Of a DNA stretch of 47,409 nucleotides, positions 33,688-42,925 are shown piece after piece (within the stretch, counting starts at the first letter, position 1; every line of letters starts with the position of its first letter). The translations under genes were made by a program, and so were the position numbers. The notes beneath the pieces are model-generated. The model saw only the letters and a program-made list of their open reading frames with translations, made no database searches and was not told where the DNA came from. The DNA is from DLAJ01 sp023663615 (GTDB taxonomy: Bacteria > Bacillota > Clostridia > Lachnospirales > Lachnospiraceae): positions 1-47,409 of the forward strand of contig JAMPHA010000019.1 of assembly GCA_023663615.1 (NCBI GenBank), read 5' to 3'.

Positions 33688-34634
33688 ATACGGAAAAGAA
33701 AAAGTCCCCGTTCCGGGAACGGTTCCGCGCATGGTTTTACGGGGATACGCAGGTATTTGACGAGGCGATGCCGATGCACAGGCAGGAAGAATACCGCCCG
33801 GATATAAAGAAGCTGAGAAAATATGAGGAAGATTATGAGCAGATGCGGGAGCGCGTCTTTCAGGTGGAGCATAACCGTGAGATGTGGCTGTTTCGGAAAT
33901 GCTTTGAGGTCATGGGCATCGTGCTGTGCGTGCTGATGGTCTGCGTGCTGCTCATTGCGGTGTCCTATCTGCCGCCGACGGGAAGCGCGGATAATCCTGC
34001 CAATAACGAGGTTTCACAAGTTTATGTCGAGCATGGCGTTATGGACACGGGGGCGGTCAATACCGTGACGGGCATGATCCTATCTTACCGTGCGTTCGAT
34101 ACGTTCGGGGAGACAAACGTGCTTTTTATCGCGGGCTGCTGCGTGATGATCCTGCTTCTTTTGGATCATAAGCTGCAAAAAGATTCCGCGATGGCGAACG
34201 ACCGCTTTTATGAGCCCAAAAATGATGTGATCCTGCAGCAGGTCGCGCGCATCCTTGTACCGGTCGTTTTCATTTTTTCGATCTATGTGATGCTGAACGG
34301 GCATTTATCGCCGGGCGGCGGGTTTTCCGGCGGCGCCATGATGGGGGCGGGCATGATCTTATATGCCTGCGCGTTCGGTTTTGATAAGACGCGCCGGTTT
34401 TTCAGCGAGCGCGTCTATACGGCGGTAAAGGTCACGGCGCTTGTGCTCTACGGCGTGATGATCACCTACTATTATGTCATGGGCGCGAATGGGCTGGAGA
34501 ATCACATCCCGCTGGGAACGCCGGGCGCAATCCTGAGCGCGGGGCTCATTCTGCCGATCGACCTGGTCGTCGGCTTACAGGTGGCATGTACGATGTATGC
34601 GTTTTATGCGCTGTTCCGGCGCGGCGGGTTTTAA
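33684..34634 (+). CDS. mrpB: MbhE-like and MrpB fused antiporter subunit
   Basis: 316 residues. After a charged N-terminal arm (1-70), residues about 70-160 match the MbhE-type end of MrpA (helix, then VYVEHGVMDTGAVNTVTGMILSYRAFDTFGE). Residues about 175-310 match MrpB/MnhB (RILVPVVFIFSIYVMLNGHLSPGGGFSGGAMMGAG). So two subunits that are separate in Mbh are one protein here. Last residues lead directly into the mrpC gene. Confidence 0.87.
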   Translation: MNTEKKKSPFRERFRAWFYGDTQVFDEAMPMHRQEEYRPDIKKLRKYEEDYEQMRERVFQVEHNREMWLFRKCFEVMGIVLCVLMVCVLLIAVSYLPPTGSADNPANNEVSQVYVEHGVMDTGAVNTVTGMILSYRAFDTFGETNVLFIAGCCVMILLLLDHKLQKDSAMANDRFYEPKNDVILQQVARILVPVVFIFSIYVMLNGHLSPGGGFSGGAMMGAGMILYACAFGFDKTRRFFSERVYTAVKVTALVLYGVMITYYYVMGANGLENHIPLGTPGAILSAGLILPIDLVVGLQVACTMYAFYALFRRGGF

Positions 34635-34665
34635 GGCGCGGGCGCGGAAAGAATGGAGTGTCTTT

Positions 34666-35040
34666 ATGGGAGAAAATTTGTTTGCAAATTATGGCGAAGT
34701 GGTCGCGATGCTGTTGTTCGGCATCGGATTTGCCAATCTGCTTTTACAGAAAAACCTGATCAAAAAGATCATCGGCTTAAATATCATGGATTCCGCGATC
34801 TATCTTTTTTTGGCGTTAAAGGGGTATATCGTGGGGCGGATCGATCCCATCATCATAGACGGGGATATGAACGCGGAGCGCTATATCAATCCCGTGCCGA
34901 GCGGGCTGGTTCTGACGGGTATTGTGGTGTCCGTGTCCGTGACTGCGCTGATGCTTTCTTTGACGATCCGGTTATATCAGCGTTATCATACGGTCGATCT
35001 GGATGAGATTTCCATTCTTTTGCGGAAAGAAGGAAAATAA
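34666..35040 (+). CDS. mrpC: Mrp-type antiporter subunit C (NuoK-like)
   Basis: 124 residues with three membrane helices; FGIGFANLLLQKNLIKKIIGLNIMDSAIYLFL is the NuoK/MnhC signature. ATG at 34666 follows GGAG at good spacing; a frame extension to 34597 lies within the preceding gene. The VNPxxSGLVLTGIVVSVS-type third helix has the expected order (PVPSGLVLTGIVVSVSVTAL). Confidence 0.9.
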   Translation: MGENLFANYGEVVAMLLFGIGFANLLLQKNLIKKIIGLNIMDSAIYLFLALKGYIVGRIDPIIIDGDMNAERYINPVPSGLVLTGIVVSVSVTALMLSLTIRLYQRYHTVDLDEISILLRKEGK

Positions 35041-35083
35041 GGACTGTGTAAATCGTTGCTGCAAAATGTGGGATGAGTGAGGG

Positions 35084-36580
35084 ATGATCATGGATCTGAT
35101 TTGTAATTTTCCCTGTTTATCAATTGTATTGTGCATATTGGGAGGAATCGTCAGTTCTGCGTTAAAGGGCAGGGCGGCGAAATACCTGAACGCCGTGATC
35201 CTGATGGCGGTGACGGTGATGTCGGCGTTTGTGTTCGGTTACACGATCGACACGGGGGAGAGCTTTACTTACGTGATGGGGCGTTTTCCGGCGCCGTGGG
35301 GTAATGAGCTGCGCGCAGGTGTGCTTGAGGGCGGGATGGCGTTGTTCTTTTGTATCATCATGTCGCTCTGTCTGTTTGGCGGACAGGATAAACTGCGGGA
35401 GGAAGTGGAGCCGCAGAAGCTCAATCTTTATTATATTCTGTGCGATCTGCTGCTGAGTTCTCTGCTCTCGCTCGTGTATACGAACGACTTGTTTACGGCG
35501 TATGTGTTTGTGGAGATCAATACGATCTCCGCGTGCGGGCTCATCATGATCCGGCAGACGGGACGGACGATCGAGGCGGCGACGCGCTACATGATCATGA
35601 GTCTGCTCGGCTCCGGTATGCTGCTACTCGGTATCTGTATGCTCTATGATATGACGGGGCATCTGTTAATGGAAAATATTCATCAGACTTTGCGGGCGAG
35701 CGTGACGGCGGGGCATTTTCACGTGCCGCTTATGATCACGATCGGCATGATGTGCGTCGGCATTGCCATTAAGAGCGCGCTGTTTCCGTTTCATACATGG
35801 CTGCCGGATGCGTACGGTTATTCGACGGTGTCCAGCGCCGCCATTCTTTCGAGTCTGGTATCGAAAGGGTACATTTTTCTGCTGATCAAACTGATCTACC
35901 GCGTGATCGGGTTCGATGTGATCTATGCGAGCAGAGTGACGGATATTCTGTTTGTGTTTGGCGTGGCGGGTATGATCATAGGCTCGCTTTCCGCCATAAA
36001 AGAAAATGATATTTACCGTATGGTCGCGTTTTCGTCCGTGGCGCAGATCGGTTATATTTATATGGGTTTCGGACTTGGCACACAGGCGGCGATGGTGGCG
36101 AGTATTTTCCATATTCTTTCCCATGCCGTCACGAAAGCGCTGCTGTTTTTATCGGCGGCGGGGCTTGCGGACGCGTCGGGCGGCAGCAGGCATTTTATTG
36201 ATCTGACAGGCTCGGCATACCGAAATAAGATCGCCGGCATCGCGTTTGGCGCCGGCGCGCTCTCCATGGTCGGGATCCCGCTGTTTTCGGGCTTTATCAG
36301 TAAGCTCTTATTTGCGGAAGCGGCGGTGCGCAACAGCGGGAAAATGCTGCCGGCGATGATCGCGCTTGCGGTCAGCACGATCTTAAACGCGATCTATTTC
36401 ATGAAAACGGTGATCCGGATCTATACGCCGGTGGATATGAGGGGAAAGACCATCCCGTTTAAGAAACACAGACTGTTTGCGGCGGCGATGGCGTGCTTCA
36501 TCGCGATCAATGTATTTTTAGGGCTTTGTTCCGACTGGATCGTCGATCTGATCCAGACGGGGCTTGAGATGTTTGCATGA
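35084..36580 (+). CDS. antiporter-like channel subunit 1 (MrpD/NuoN type)
   Basis: 498 residues and about 14 membrane helices of the NuoL/M/N family. The conserved Glu of helix 5 (YVFVEINTISACG) and Lys of helices 7-8 (GIAIKSALFPFHTWLPDAYG, SLVSKGYIF) are present, so it can carry protons or Na+. It is first of four such subunits in a row. Confidence 0.9.
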   Translation: MIMDLICNFPCLSIVLCILGGIVSSALKGRAAKYLNAVILMAVTVMSAFVFGYTIDTGESFTYVMGRFPAPWGNELRAGVLEGGMALFFCIIMSLCLFGGQDKLREEVEPQKLNLYYILCDLLLSSLLSLVYTNDLFTAYVFVEINTISACGLIMIRQTGRTIEAATRYMIMSLLGSGMLLLGICMLYDMTGHLLMENIHQTLRASVTAGHFHVPLMITIGMMCVGIAIKSALFPFHTWLPDAYGYSTVSSAAILSSLVSKGYIFLLIKLIYRVIGFDVIYASRVTDILFVFGVAGMIIGSLSAIKENDIYRMVAFSSVAQIGYIYMGFGLGTQAAMVASIFHILSHAVTKALLFLSAAGLADASGGSRHFIDLTGSAYRNKIAGIAFGAGALSMVGIPLFSGFISKLLFAEAAVRNSGKMLPAMIALAVSTILNAIYFMKTVIRIYTPVDMRGKTIPFKKHRLFAAAMACFIAINVFLGLCSDWIVDLIQTGLEMFA

Positions 36581-36593
36581 GGAGGGGGAGAGA

Positions 36594-38105
36594 ATGAGCA
36601 CATTGTTATTACCGGTTCTTTTTCCGATCGCGGCAGGCATTCTGATCCTTGTGACGCCGGGAAAGGTGTTCGCGTTTGGACGTCCGATATGGGAACGAAA
36701 AGGACTTTGTATCATAACCGGCGGATTGTTTGTCGTGACGGCGCTGCTCGTCCTGAATGCGCTTCTTACGACAACGCCGAGAGACATGCCGCAGATCGCG
36801 TTCTTTTTGACGAGAAAGCTGCCGATCCAGTTCGGCTTTGACGCGCTCGGACGTGTGTTCGCGGTCATGATCTCTATCGTCATGCTGCTCGCCGGATTCT
36901 TTTCTTTTGTCTATATGAAGCATGAGCAGAGGGAAAAACGGTATTACGGATTTTATCTGATCGTATACGGCATGTTGAACGGTCTGTGCTTTGCAGACAA
37001 TCTGATGACGTTTTATCTGTTTTATGAGCTGATGACGATCACGAGCGTGCCGCTCGTGCTGCATTCGCAGACAAAGGAAGCGATTTTTGCGGGCTTAAAA
37101 TATCTGTTTTATTCCTTCTGCGGCGCATACATGGTATTGTTCGGTCTGTTTTGTTTAAGCCGCTACTGCCTTTCGAATACCCTGACATTCGGTGCGGGCG
37201 GCATTCTGGATAAGACGCTTACGGAGGGGCACGAGACGCTGCTTTTGGTGACGGCGTTTCTGATGATCCTCGGCTTCGGCGTAAAAGCGGGCATGTTCCC
37301 GCTCCATGCGTGGCTGACAAAGGCGCATCCTGCCGCGCCTGCGCCGGTATCCGCCGTGCTCTCCGGCATTGTCGTGAAAGCGGGCGTGCTCGGTATCATC
37401 CGTGTTGTGTATTATCTGTTCGGCACGCAGTTTCTCGCGGGAACGTGGGTGCAGTATACATGGCTGATCCTGACGCTTGTCACGATCGTGATGGGCTCGA
37501 TGATGGCATATTGGGAAAAAGGTCTAAAAAAGCGGCTTGCGTATTCAACGATCAGTCAGGTGTCCTATATTCTGTTCGGGCTTGCGCTGATGCAGCCGAC
37601 GGCGTTTACGGGCGCCATCCTGCACACCGTATTTCATGCGTTCATGAAAGCGGCGCTGTTCCTCGCGGCAGGCGCGATGATCTATCAGACCGGAAAAAAG
37701 AATGTTTCCGAGTTTTCCGGCATCGGGAAGGAAATGCCTATTGTGATGTGGTGTTATACGATCGCGTCGCTCGGATTGATCGGTATTCCGCCTGCAAGCG
37801 GTTTTATCAGCAAGTGGTATCTGGCGCTTGGCTCGCTGGATTTCGGCGCGCGCGCATTTGCTTATATCGGCGTGATCGTGCTGTTGGTCAGCGCGCTTTT
37901 AACGGCGGGTTATCTGCTGCCGGTCACGATCAGGGGCTTTTTTGTGGGAGAGGATTATGACTACGGCGCGCTAAAAAAGAAAGAGCCGTCAAAGCTCATG
38001 ACGGTGCCGCTCATCCTGTTGGCGGCGCTGACGCTGCTGCTCGGAATGTTTCCGGGCGGGCTGATCTCCTATATCGGGGAAATTGCCGCAAATATCATAC
38101 GGTAG
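36594..38105 (+). CDS. antiporter-like channel subunit 2 (MrpD/NuoM type)
   Basis: 503 residues, about 14 helices. Conserved Glu in FYLFYELMTITS and Lys in GFGVKAGMFPLHAWLTKAHPAAP and SGIVVKAGVLG; RLAYSTISQVSYI follows. ATG at 36594 has GGAGGGGG upstream; an in-frame ATG at 36564 lies inside the preceding gene. It is closely related to subunits 1, 3 and 4. Confidence 0.9.
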   Translation: MSTLLLPVLFPIAAGILILVTPGKVFAFGRPIWERKGLCIITGGLFVVTALLVLNALLTTTPRDMPQIAFFLTRKLPIQFGFDALGRVFAVMISIVMLLAGFFSFVYMKHEQREKRYYGFYLIVYGMLNGLCFADNLMTFYLFYELMTITSVPLVLHSQTKEAIFAGLKYLFYSFCGAYMVLFGLFCLSRYCLSNTLTFGAGGILDKTLTEGHETLLLVTAFLMILGFGVKAGMFPLHAWLTKAHPAAPAPVSAVLSGIVVKAGVLGIIRVVYYLFGTQFLAGTWVQYTWLILTLVTIVMGSMMAYWEKGLKKRLAYSTISQVSYILFGLALMQPTAFTGAILHTVFHAFMKAALFLAAGAMIYQTGKKNVSEFSGIGKEMPIVMWCYTIASLGLIGIPPASGFISKWYLALGSLDFGARAFAYIGVIVLLVSALLTAGYLLPVTIRGFFVGEDYDYGALKKKEPSKLMTVPLILLAALTLLLGMFPGGLISYIGEIAANIIR

Positions 38106-38118
38106 AAGGAGGGAGACG

Positions 38119-39597
38119 ATGAATCCGATAGCCTTATTGATAGTGATCCTGATTCCGCTTATCGGCGGTATGCTTTTGTTTGTTCTTCCCTTTCAGAAGC
38201 GGGGGCAGTTTGAACTTTATACGGAAACAGTCGTGCTCATAGCATCGGTATTGTTTTTTTTGCTGCTCACGAAGAAACCGGCGGACGCGTTTACTTTGAT
38301 CAGCTTTGTCAACCGTTTGTCGATCTCGTTCCAGCTGGACGGCATGTCCATGGTGTTTGGCGGACTGATCTCCGGCTTGTGGCCGTTTGCGACGCTTTAC
38401 GCGTTTGAATACATGCGGCATGAGGAAAACCATTTAGGAGAACGGCATGAGCGGCATTTTTTCGCGTTTTATACGATGACGTTCGGAATTACGCTCGGCA
38501 TTGCGCTTGCGGAGAATCTGCTGACGATGTACTGCTTTTATGAGATGCTGACGCTCATCACGCTGCCGCTCGTCATGTATACGATGACGCGGGAGGCGAT
38601 TCTGGCGAGCCGGAAATATCTGTATTATTCGCTCGGCGGCGCGGCGTTCGGGTTCATTGCGCTGATCTTTATCATTGTGTACGGAAGCGTTTCGTTCCGC
38701 TATGGCGGAAGTCTTGATCAGGAGCTGATCGATACGAGAAGAAATGTGCTGCTTTTGATCTACGTGTTTGCGTTTTTCGGATTTGGCGTGAAAGCGGCCG
38801 TCTGCCCGTTTAACGCATGGCTTCCAGCGGCGAGCGTTGCGCCGACGCCGGTCACGGCGCTTTTACATGCGGTTGCCGTTGTCAAATCGGGCGCGTTTGC
38901 GGTCCTGCGGCTGACCTATTACTGCTTCGGTGCGGCGTTTCTGCGCGGCACGTGGGCGCAGAATGTCGTGATGACGGCGGCGATCGTCACGATCCTGTAC
39001 GGCAGCACGCGCGCGGTGAAGGAGACGCATTTGAAACGGCGGCTTGCGTATTCAACGATTTCGAACCTGTCTTATATTTTGTTCGGCGCGACATTGATGT
39101 CGCCCGCCGGATTTGTGGGTGCGCTCTCTCATATGGTTTTTCACGGTATTATGAAGATCTGTTCTTTTTTCTGCGCGGGAGCAGTCATCTGTCAGAGCGG
39201 CAGGACCTATGTGCATCAGCTTGACGGTCTTGGCAGAAAAATGCCGCGTGTGTTCGGAATGTTTACACTGGCGTCGCTGGCGCTGATGGGCGTGCCGGGA
39301 TTGTGCGGGTTTGTGAGCAAGTGGAATCTGGCTTCGGCGGCGTTAGAAAGCGGGAATCCGATCGCTTATATCGGCGTGGGCGTGCTGCTGTTATCCGCGC
39401 TGCTCACGGCGGTTTATATGCTGACCGTTGTGGTGCGCGCGTTTTTCCCGCAAAGGGATATTTCCTATGCGGCAATGGAGGGGATTCATGATCCGGGCTG
39501 GTATATGCTGGTGCCGCTTTTGGTATTCTGTATCATGATCGTGGTTTTTGGGGTGTATTCCACGCCGTTTGTTGATTTTTTGATGTCGCTGGCGTGA
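38119..39597 (+). CDS. antiporter-like channel subunit 3 (MrpD/NuoM type)
   Basis: 492 residues, about 14 helices. Glu in MYCFYEMLTLIT and Lys in GFGVKAAVCPFNAWLPAA and AVAVVKSGAFAV are kept; RLAYSTISNLSYI is shared with subunit 2, which suggests an old duplication. ATG at 38119 follows AAGGAGGG; the frame upstream overlaps subunit 2. Confidence 0.9.
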   Translation: MNPIALLIVILIPLIGGMLLFVLPFQKRGQFELYTETVVLIASVLFFLLLTKKPADAFTLISFVNRLSISFQLDGMSMVFGGLISGLWPFATLYAFEYMRHEENHLGERHERHFFAFYTMTFGITLGIALAENLLTMYCFYEMLTLITLPLVMYTMTREAILASRKYLYYSLGGAAFGFIALIFIIVYGSVSFRYGGSLDQELIDTRRNVLLLIYVFAFFGFGVKAAVCPFNAWLPAASVAPTPVTALLHAVAVVKSGAFAVLRLTYYCFGAAFLRGTWAQNVVMTAAIVTILYGSTRAVKETHLKRRLAYSTISNLSYILFGATLMSPAGFVGALSHMVFHGIMKICSFFCAGAVICQSGRTYVHQLDGLGRKMPRVFGMFTLASLALMGVPGLCGFVSKWNLASAALESGNPIAYIGVGVLLLSALLTAVYMLTVVVRAFFPQRDISYAAMEGIHDPGWYMLVPLLVFCIMIVVFGVYSTPFVDFLMSLA

Positions 39598-39628
39598 GAG
39601 AAACAATTCGGACAGGGAAAGGGATGTG

Positions 39629-41809
39629 ATGGTGATGACGGGAAATCCGACTCCTGCGATACTTGTTTTTTATCCGATCCTGACGGCGTTTGCCGTGTAT
39701 GTGATCGGGCGTGAAAATAAAAAAATCCGGGACCATGTCGTACAGCTTGTGGCGGCGACGGAACTGATTGCATTTGTGATCGTGGCGGCGCTCTTTCAGG
39801 AAACGAACGGGTTATCGTTTGCGTGGAACGGATTTGCCGGTCTGGGGATTCATTTGACGCTGGATGGGTTCCGCGTGCTTTACGGTCTGATCGCGGCGCT
39901 GATGTGGATGATGACGGCATTGTTTTCCGGAGAGTATTTTGCACATTACCGCAATCGGAACCGTTATTATTTCTTTTATTTATTGACACTGGGAGCGACC
40001 GTGGGCGTATTCCTCTCGTCGGATCTGTATACGACGTTCCTGTTTTTTGAACTGATGTCGTTCACGTCCTATGTATGGGTCGCGCATGATGAGAAGCCGG
40101 AGTCTTTGCGCGCTGCGGCGACGTATCTGTCGGTGGCGGTCATCGGCGGGCTTGTCATGCTTATGGGGCTGTTTCTGCTGTATCGGACGGTCGGCACGCT
40201 GGATATGGCGTCCCTCTATGAGGCGTGCGCCGCGTGCGGGGATAAGCGTATGCTGTATGCGGCGGGCATTTGTCTGCTGTTTGGTTTCGGCGCGAAGGCG
40301 GGCGCGTTCCCGCTGCACATCTGGCTGCCGAAAGCGCATCCGGTCGCGCCTGCGCCCGCGTCGGCGCTGTTGTCCGGCATCCTGACAAAATCGGGTATCT
40401 TCGGCATTTTGATCGTAAGCTGCAATGTGTTTTCCCGGAATGCGGACTGGGGCGCGCTCATTCTGACGCTGGGACTGGTCACAATGGTGCTGGGAGCAGT
40501 GCTTGCTCTGCTTTCCGTGGACTTAAAAAGGACGCTTGCCTGCTCGTCCATGTCGCAGATCGGCTTTATCCTTGTGGGCGTCGGGATGCTCTGCATCTTA
40601 AACGGCGGGGGCAACGGCGTTATGGACGCGGAGGTCGCGGCGCGCGGGACGCTGCTTCATATGGTGAACCATTCGCTGATCAAGCTGGTGCTCTTTATGG
40701 CGGCGGGCGTCGTATTTATGAATGTGCACAAGCTGAATCTGAACGATATTCGCGGATTCGGACGAAAGAAACCGCTGCTGCATCTTGCTTTTTTATCCGG
40801 TGCGCTTGGGATCGCGGGGGTGCCGCTGTTTAACGGTTATATCAGTAAAACGCTGCTGCACGAGAGTATCGTGATGGCGACGGAGCGCGCGCGGTATGCG
40901 CCGCTCGGAGACTGGGTGGGAGCCGCGTTCCCGTTTGGTTTTCAGGTGAATGCATTTACGCGTTTTCTGACGAGTCCGCACATGCTGGAAGTCGTGGAAT
41001 GGCTGTTTCTTATAAGCGGCGGACTGACGGCGGCATATATGCTCAAGCTGTATATTTGCCTGTTTTGGGAGAAAAATAAGGATATGGCGGAGCAGGCGCG
41101 CTTTGACGGCATGAGAAATTATATGAATAAAAAGAGCGCGTTTGCGATCGTGGGAAGCGCCGTGCTGCTGCCGGTCATGGGTATGTTCCCGTATCTGATC
41201 ACGGATAATGTCGGCGTGTTCGGCGAGAGCATTCTGCATGTGGTCGAAGCACATGAAAAGATTTCTTATTTTGCGATGGTGAGCTTAAAGGGCGGGCTGA
41301 TCTCGCTTGCCATCGGCATTTTTGTGTATTTCGGCGTGGTGCGGACGTTTTTGATGAAAGATGAAGAGGGCGGCGCGCAGGTCTATGTCAACCGGCTTCC
41401 GGCATGGCTTGATCTGGAGAACGGAGTGTACCGCCCGCTGCTTTTAACGGTGATACCCGCCGCGCTCGGCTTTGTCTGCCGTGTCTGCGATACGCTGGCG
41501 GACGGCATCGTGATCGTGCTCAGGAAGACGGTATTTCGTGAAAGTCCGATCCCGCATGAGCGGGAGGAAGGAACGATCCTTACCGATATGGCGGGCTCCG
41601 TGTGCGACTTTTTCCACCGCCTGTTCAACCGGACGTTCCGCAGAAGGCATCCGAAAACGCTTAAGAGCAGCTATCGTCATGTCATTGCGGTAAAGCGTGA
41701 GGAATTCCGCGAAAATAATGTGTTGATCGCGCGCAGCTTATCGTTCGGCCTGCTGCTGTTCTGCGCGGGATTTTTGTTTACGGTGATTTATTTACTTTTC
41801 AGAACGTAG
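39629..41809 (+). CDS. antiporter-like channel subunit 4, long form (NuoL/MrpA type)
   Basis: 726 residues. The core (to about 520) has Glu in LFFELMSFTSYVWV and Lys in GFGAKAGAFPLHIWLPKAHP and SGILTKSGIFG. The additional C-terminal part holds a loop, another helix and a basic, His/Arg-rich stretch before a last helix, like the lateral extension of NuoL-type subunits. Several starts stand in a row (GTG 39626, ATG 39629, GTG 39632, ATG 39635); ATG at 39629 has the best distance from AGGGAAAGGG. It is the last gene of the antiporter operon. Confidence 0.88.
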   Translation: MVMTGNPTPAILVFYPILTAFAVYVIGRENKKIRDHVVQLVAATELIAFVIVAALFQETNGLSFAWNGFAGLGIHLTLDGFRVLYGLIAALMWMMTALFSGEYFAHYRNRNRYYFFYLLTLGATVGVFLSSDLYTTFLFFELMSFTSYVWVAHDEKPESLRAAATYLSVAVIGGLVMLMGLFLLYRTVGTLDMASLYEACAACGDKRMLYAAGICLLFGFGAKAGAFPLHIWLPKAHPVAPAPASALLSGILTKSGIFGILIVSCNVFSRNADWGALILTLGLVTMVLGAVLALLSVDLKRTLACSSMSQIGFILVGVGMLCILNGGGNGVMDAEVAARGTLLHMVNHSLIKLVLFMAAGVVFMNVHKLNLNDIRGFGRKKPLLHLAFLSGALGIAGVPLFNGYISKTLLHESIVMATERARYAPLGDWVGAAFPFGFQVNAFTRFLTSPHMLEVVEWLFLISGGLTAAYMLKLYICLFWEKNKDMAEQARFDGMRNYMNKKSAFAIVGSAVLLPVMGMFPYLITDNVGVFGESILHVVEAHEKISYFAMVSLKGGLISLAIGIFVYFGVVRTFLMKDEEGGAQVYVNRLPAWLDLENGVYRPLLLTVIPAALGFVCRVCDTLADGIVIVLRKTVFRESPIPHEREEGTILTDMAGSVCDFFHRLFNRTFRRRHPKTLKSSYRHVIAVKREEFRENNVLIARSLSFGLLLFCAGFLFTVIYLLFRT

Positions 41810-41816
41810 GGCGGTA

Positions 41817-41837
41817 TGATACAATAAACCTATTGTA
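41817..41837 (+). promoter_or_regulatory. extended -10 promoter overlapped by an inverted repeat
   Basis: TGATACAAT (41817-41825) is an extended -10 element. TACAATA (41820-41826), AACC, TATTGTA (41831-41837) forms a perfect 7-bp dyad covering the -10 box and the start point. This arrangement resembles a repressor operator. Confidence 0.4.
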
Positions 41838-41857
41838 ATGGAACGGAGGACATGCTT

Positions 41858-42286
41858 GTGAAAAAGATCCTTGCCCTGTGCAGACAGTACCGGGAAATCA
41901 TTCTCTATCTGATCGTCGGAGTGATGACGACGATCGTGAGCTGGGCGGCATATGCGGTCTCCAAGCTTTTTCTGAATATAGAAGATCCGATCCAGATGCA
42001 GGCGGCGGTAGTGATCCGCTGGACGGCGGGGGTGATATTCGCCTATTTTACGAATCGTGCCTATGTGTTCCAGAGCAAAGAAACAAACCGGCTCAAAGAA
42101 GTGCTTTCTTTTGTCTCCTCGCGTTTGGTCACACTGTTTTTAGAGACGATCATCATGCAGACGCTGCCGTCCAAGTTCGGTGTGAACGACTGGATCGCAA
42201 CATTTATTGCCGCGGTGGTCGTAACCGTCACCAACTATGTGCTCAGTAAATTTATTGTATTCAGAAAGAAAAAAGAGGATGCCTGA
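41858..42286 (+). CDS. GtrA family membrane protein
   Basis: 142 residues with four helices; YREIILYLIVGVMTTIVSWAAYA, then FFTNRAYVFQSK-type FAYFTNRAYVFQSK and NYVLSKFIVFRKK are the GtrA signatures. Such proteins are thought to help move lipid-linked sugars for glycosylation of surface polymers. The GTG at 41858 fits best, eight bases after GGAGG and giving the usual MKKIL-like start; an ATG at 41852 lies only two bases from it. The next gene follows within two bases. Confidence 0.85.
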   Translation: MKKILALCRQYREIILYLIVGVMTTIVSWAAYAVSKLFLNIEDPIQMQAAVVIRWTAGVIFAYFTNRAYVFQSKETNRLKEVLSFVSSRLVTLFLETIIMQTLPSKFGVNDWIATFIAAVVVTVTNYVLSKFIVFRKKKEDA

Positions 42287-42287
42287 C

Positions 42288-42884
42288 ATGGATAAAAGAG
42301 AACCGAATATCAAAAAAGAATTTACGCTCGGATTTTCGGCGCTGGCGGTCAATACCGTCGTTCTTTATGCGGGGGTTTTTCTTTTTTCCATCCTCTATAA
42401 GGCGGGTGCGAAAAGCGCGCAGTTTATATCGGCGGACGGTCCCGCATGGATTTCAGAGCAGACGTTTTTTGTGCGGCCGGCGCTGGCGTTGCTCGGCATT
42501 TTTCTTTTATTTGCGTTAAAGAATCTATATGACGTCCGTTTTTACCATATTCAGCGGCAGGCGCGCGACGATCATGCGAAGTTAAAGCGTGTGGCGGAGT
42601 GGATTCTTTATGTGCTTGTGACGGTGCTGCTTATCGCGCTGATCTTCCTCTGTTTTAGCTGCGGGGAGAATTTTTTTGATACCTATACGTTTGAGAGCGC
42701 GGGGCTGGGCAATGCGGCGTATTCCCTGCTCTATTTCGTGATCCCGCTTCTTTATGCGATTCATGCGATCGTCAGAGTCATTTTGAAGAAAGCGGGTGTT
42801 TGGACGGAAGAGGCAAAGCCGCAGACGCGTGCGCAGCGGCGCAGACAGGAGCGCGATCGGGCGAAGAAGTCCGGAAAAAAATAA
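42288..42884 (+). CDS. polytopic membrane protein of unknown function
   Basis: 198 residues with four likely membrane helices (about 15-35, 65-85, 110-135, 150-172) and a very basic tail rich in Arg, Gln and Lys. No known motif is recognised. It starts two bases after the GtrA stop with AGAGGA as ribosome binding site, so it probably acts with the GtrA protein. Confidence 0.75.
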   Translation: MDKREPNIKKEFTLGFSALAVNTVVLYAGVFLFSILYKAGAKSAQFISADGPAWISEQTFFVRPALALLGIFLLFALKNLYDVRFYHIQRQARDDHAKLKRVAEWILYVLVTVLLIALIFLCFSCGENFFDTYTFESAGLGNAAYSLLYFVIPLLYAIHAIVRVILKKAGVWTEEAKPQTRAQRRRQERDRAKKSGKK

Positions 42885-42925
42885 ACGAGACGGAGCGCAC
42901 ATCATACATAAAAGGCGGGGAGATC

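Noticed and set aside
40270..40833. 187-residue frame inside the fourth channel subunit
   Set aside because: It is a plus-one shadow of a conserved membrane protein, with an Arg/Gly-rich non-protein-like composition. The same holds for 37310-37960.
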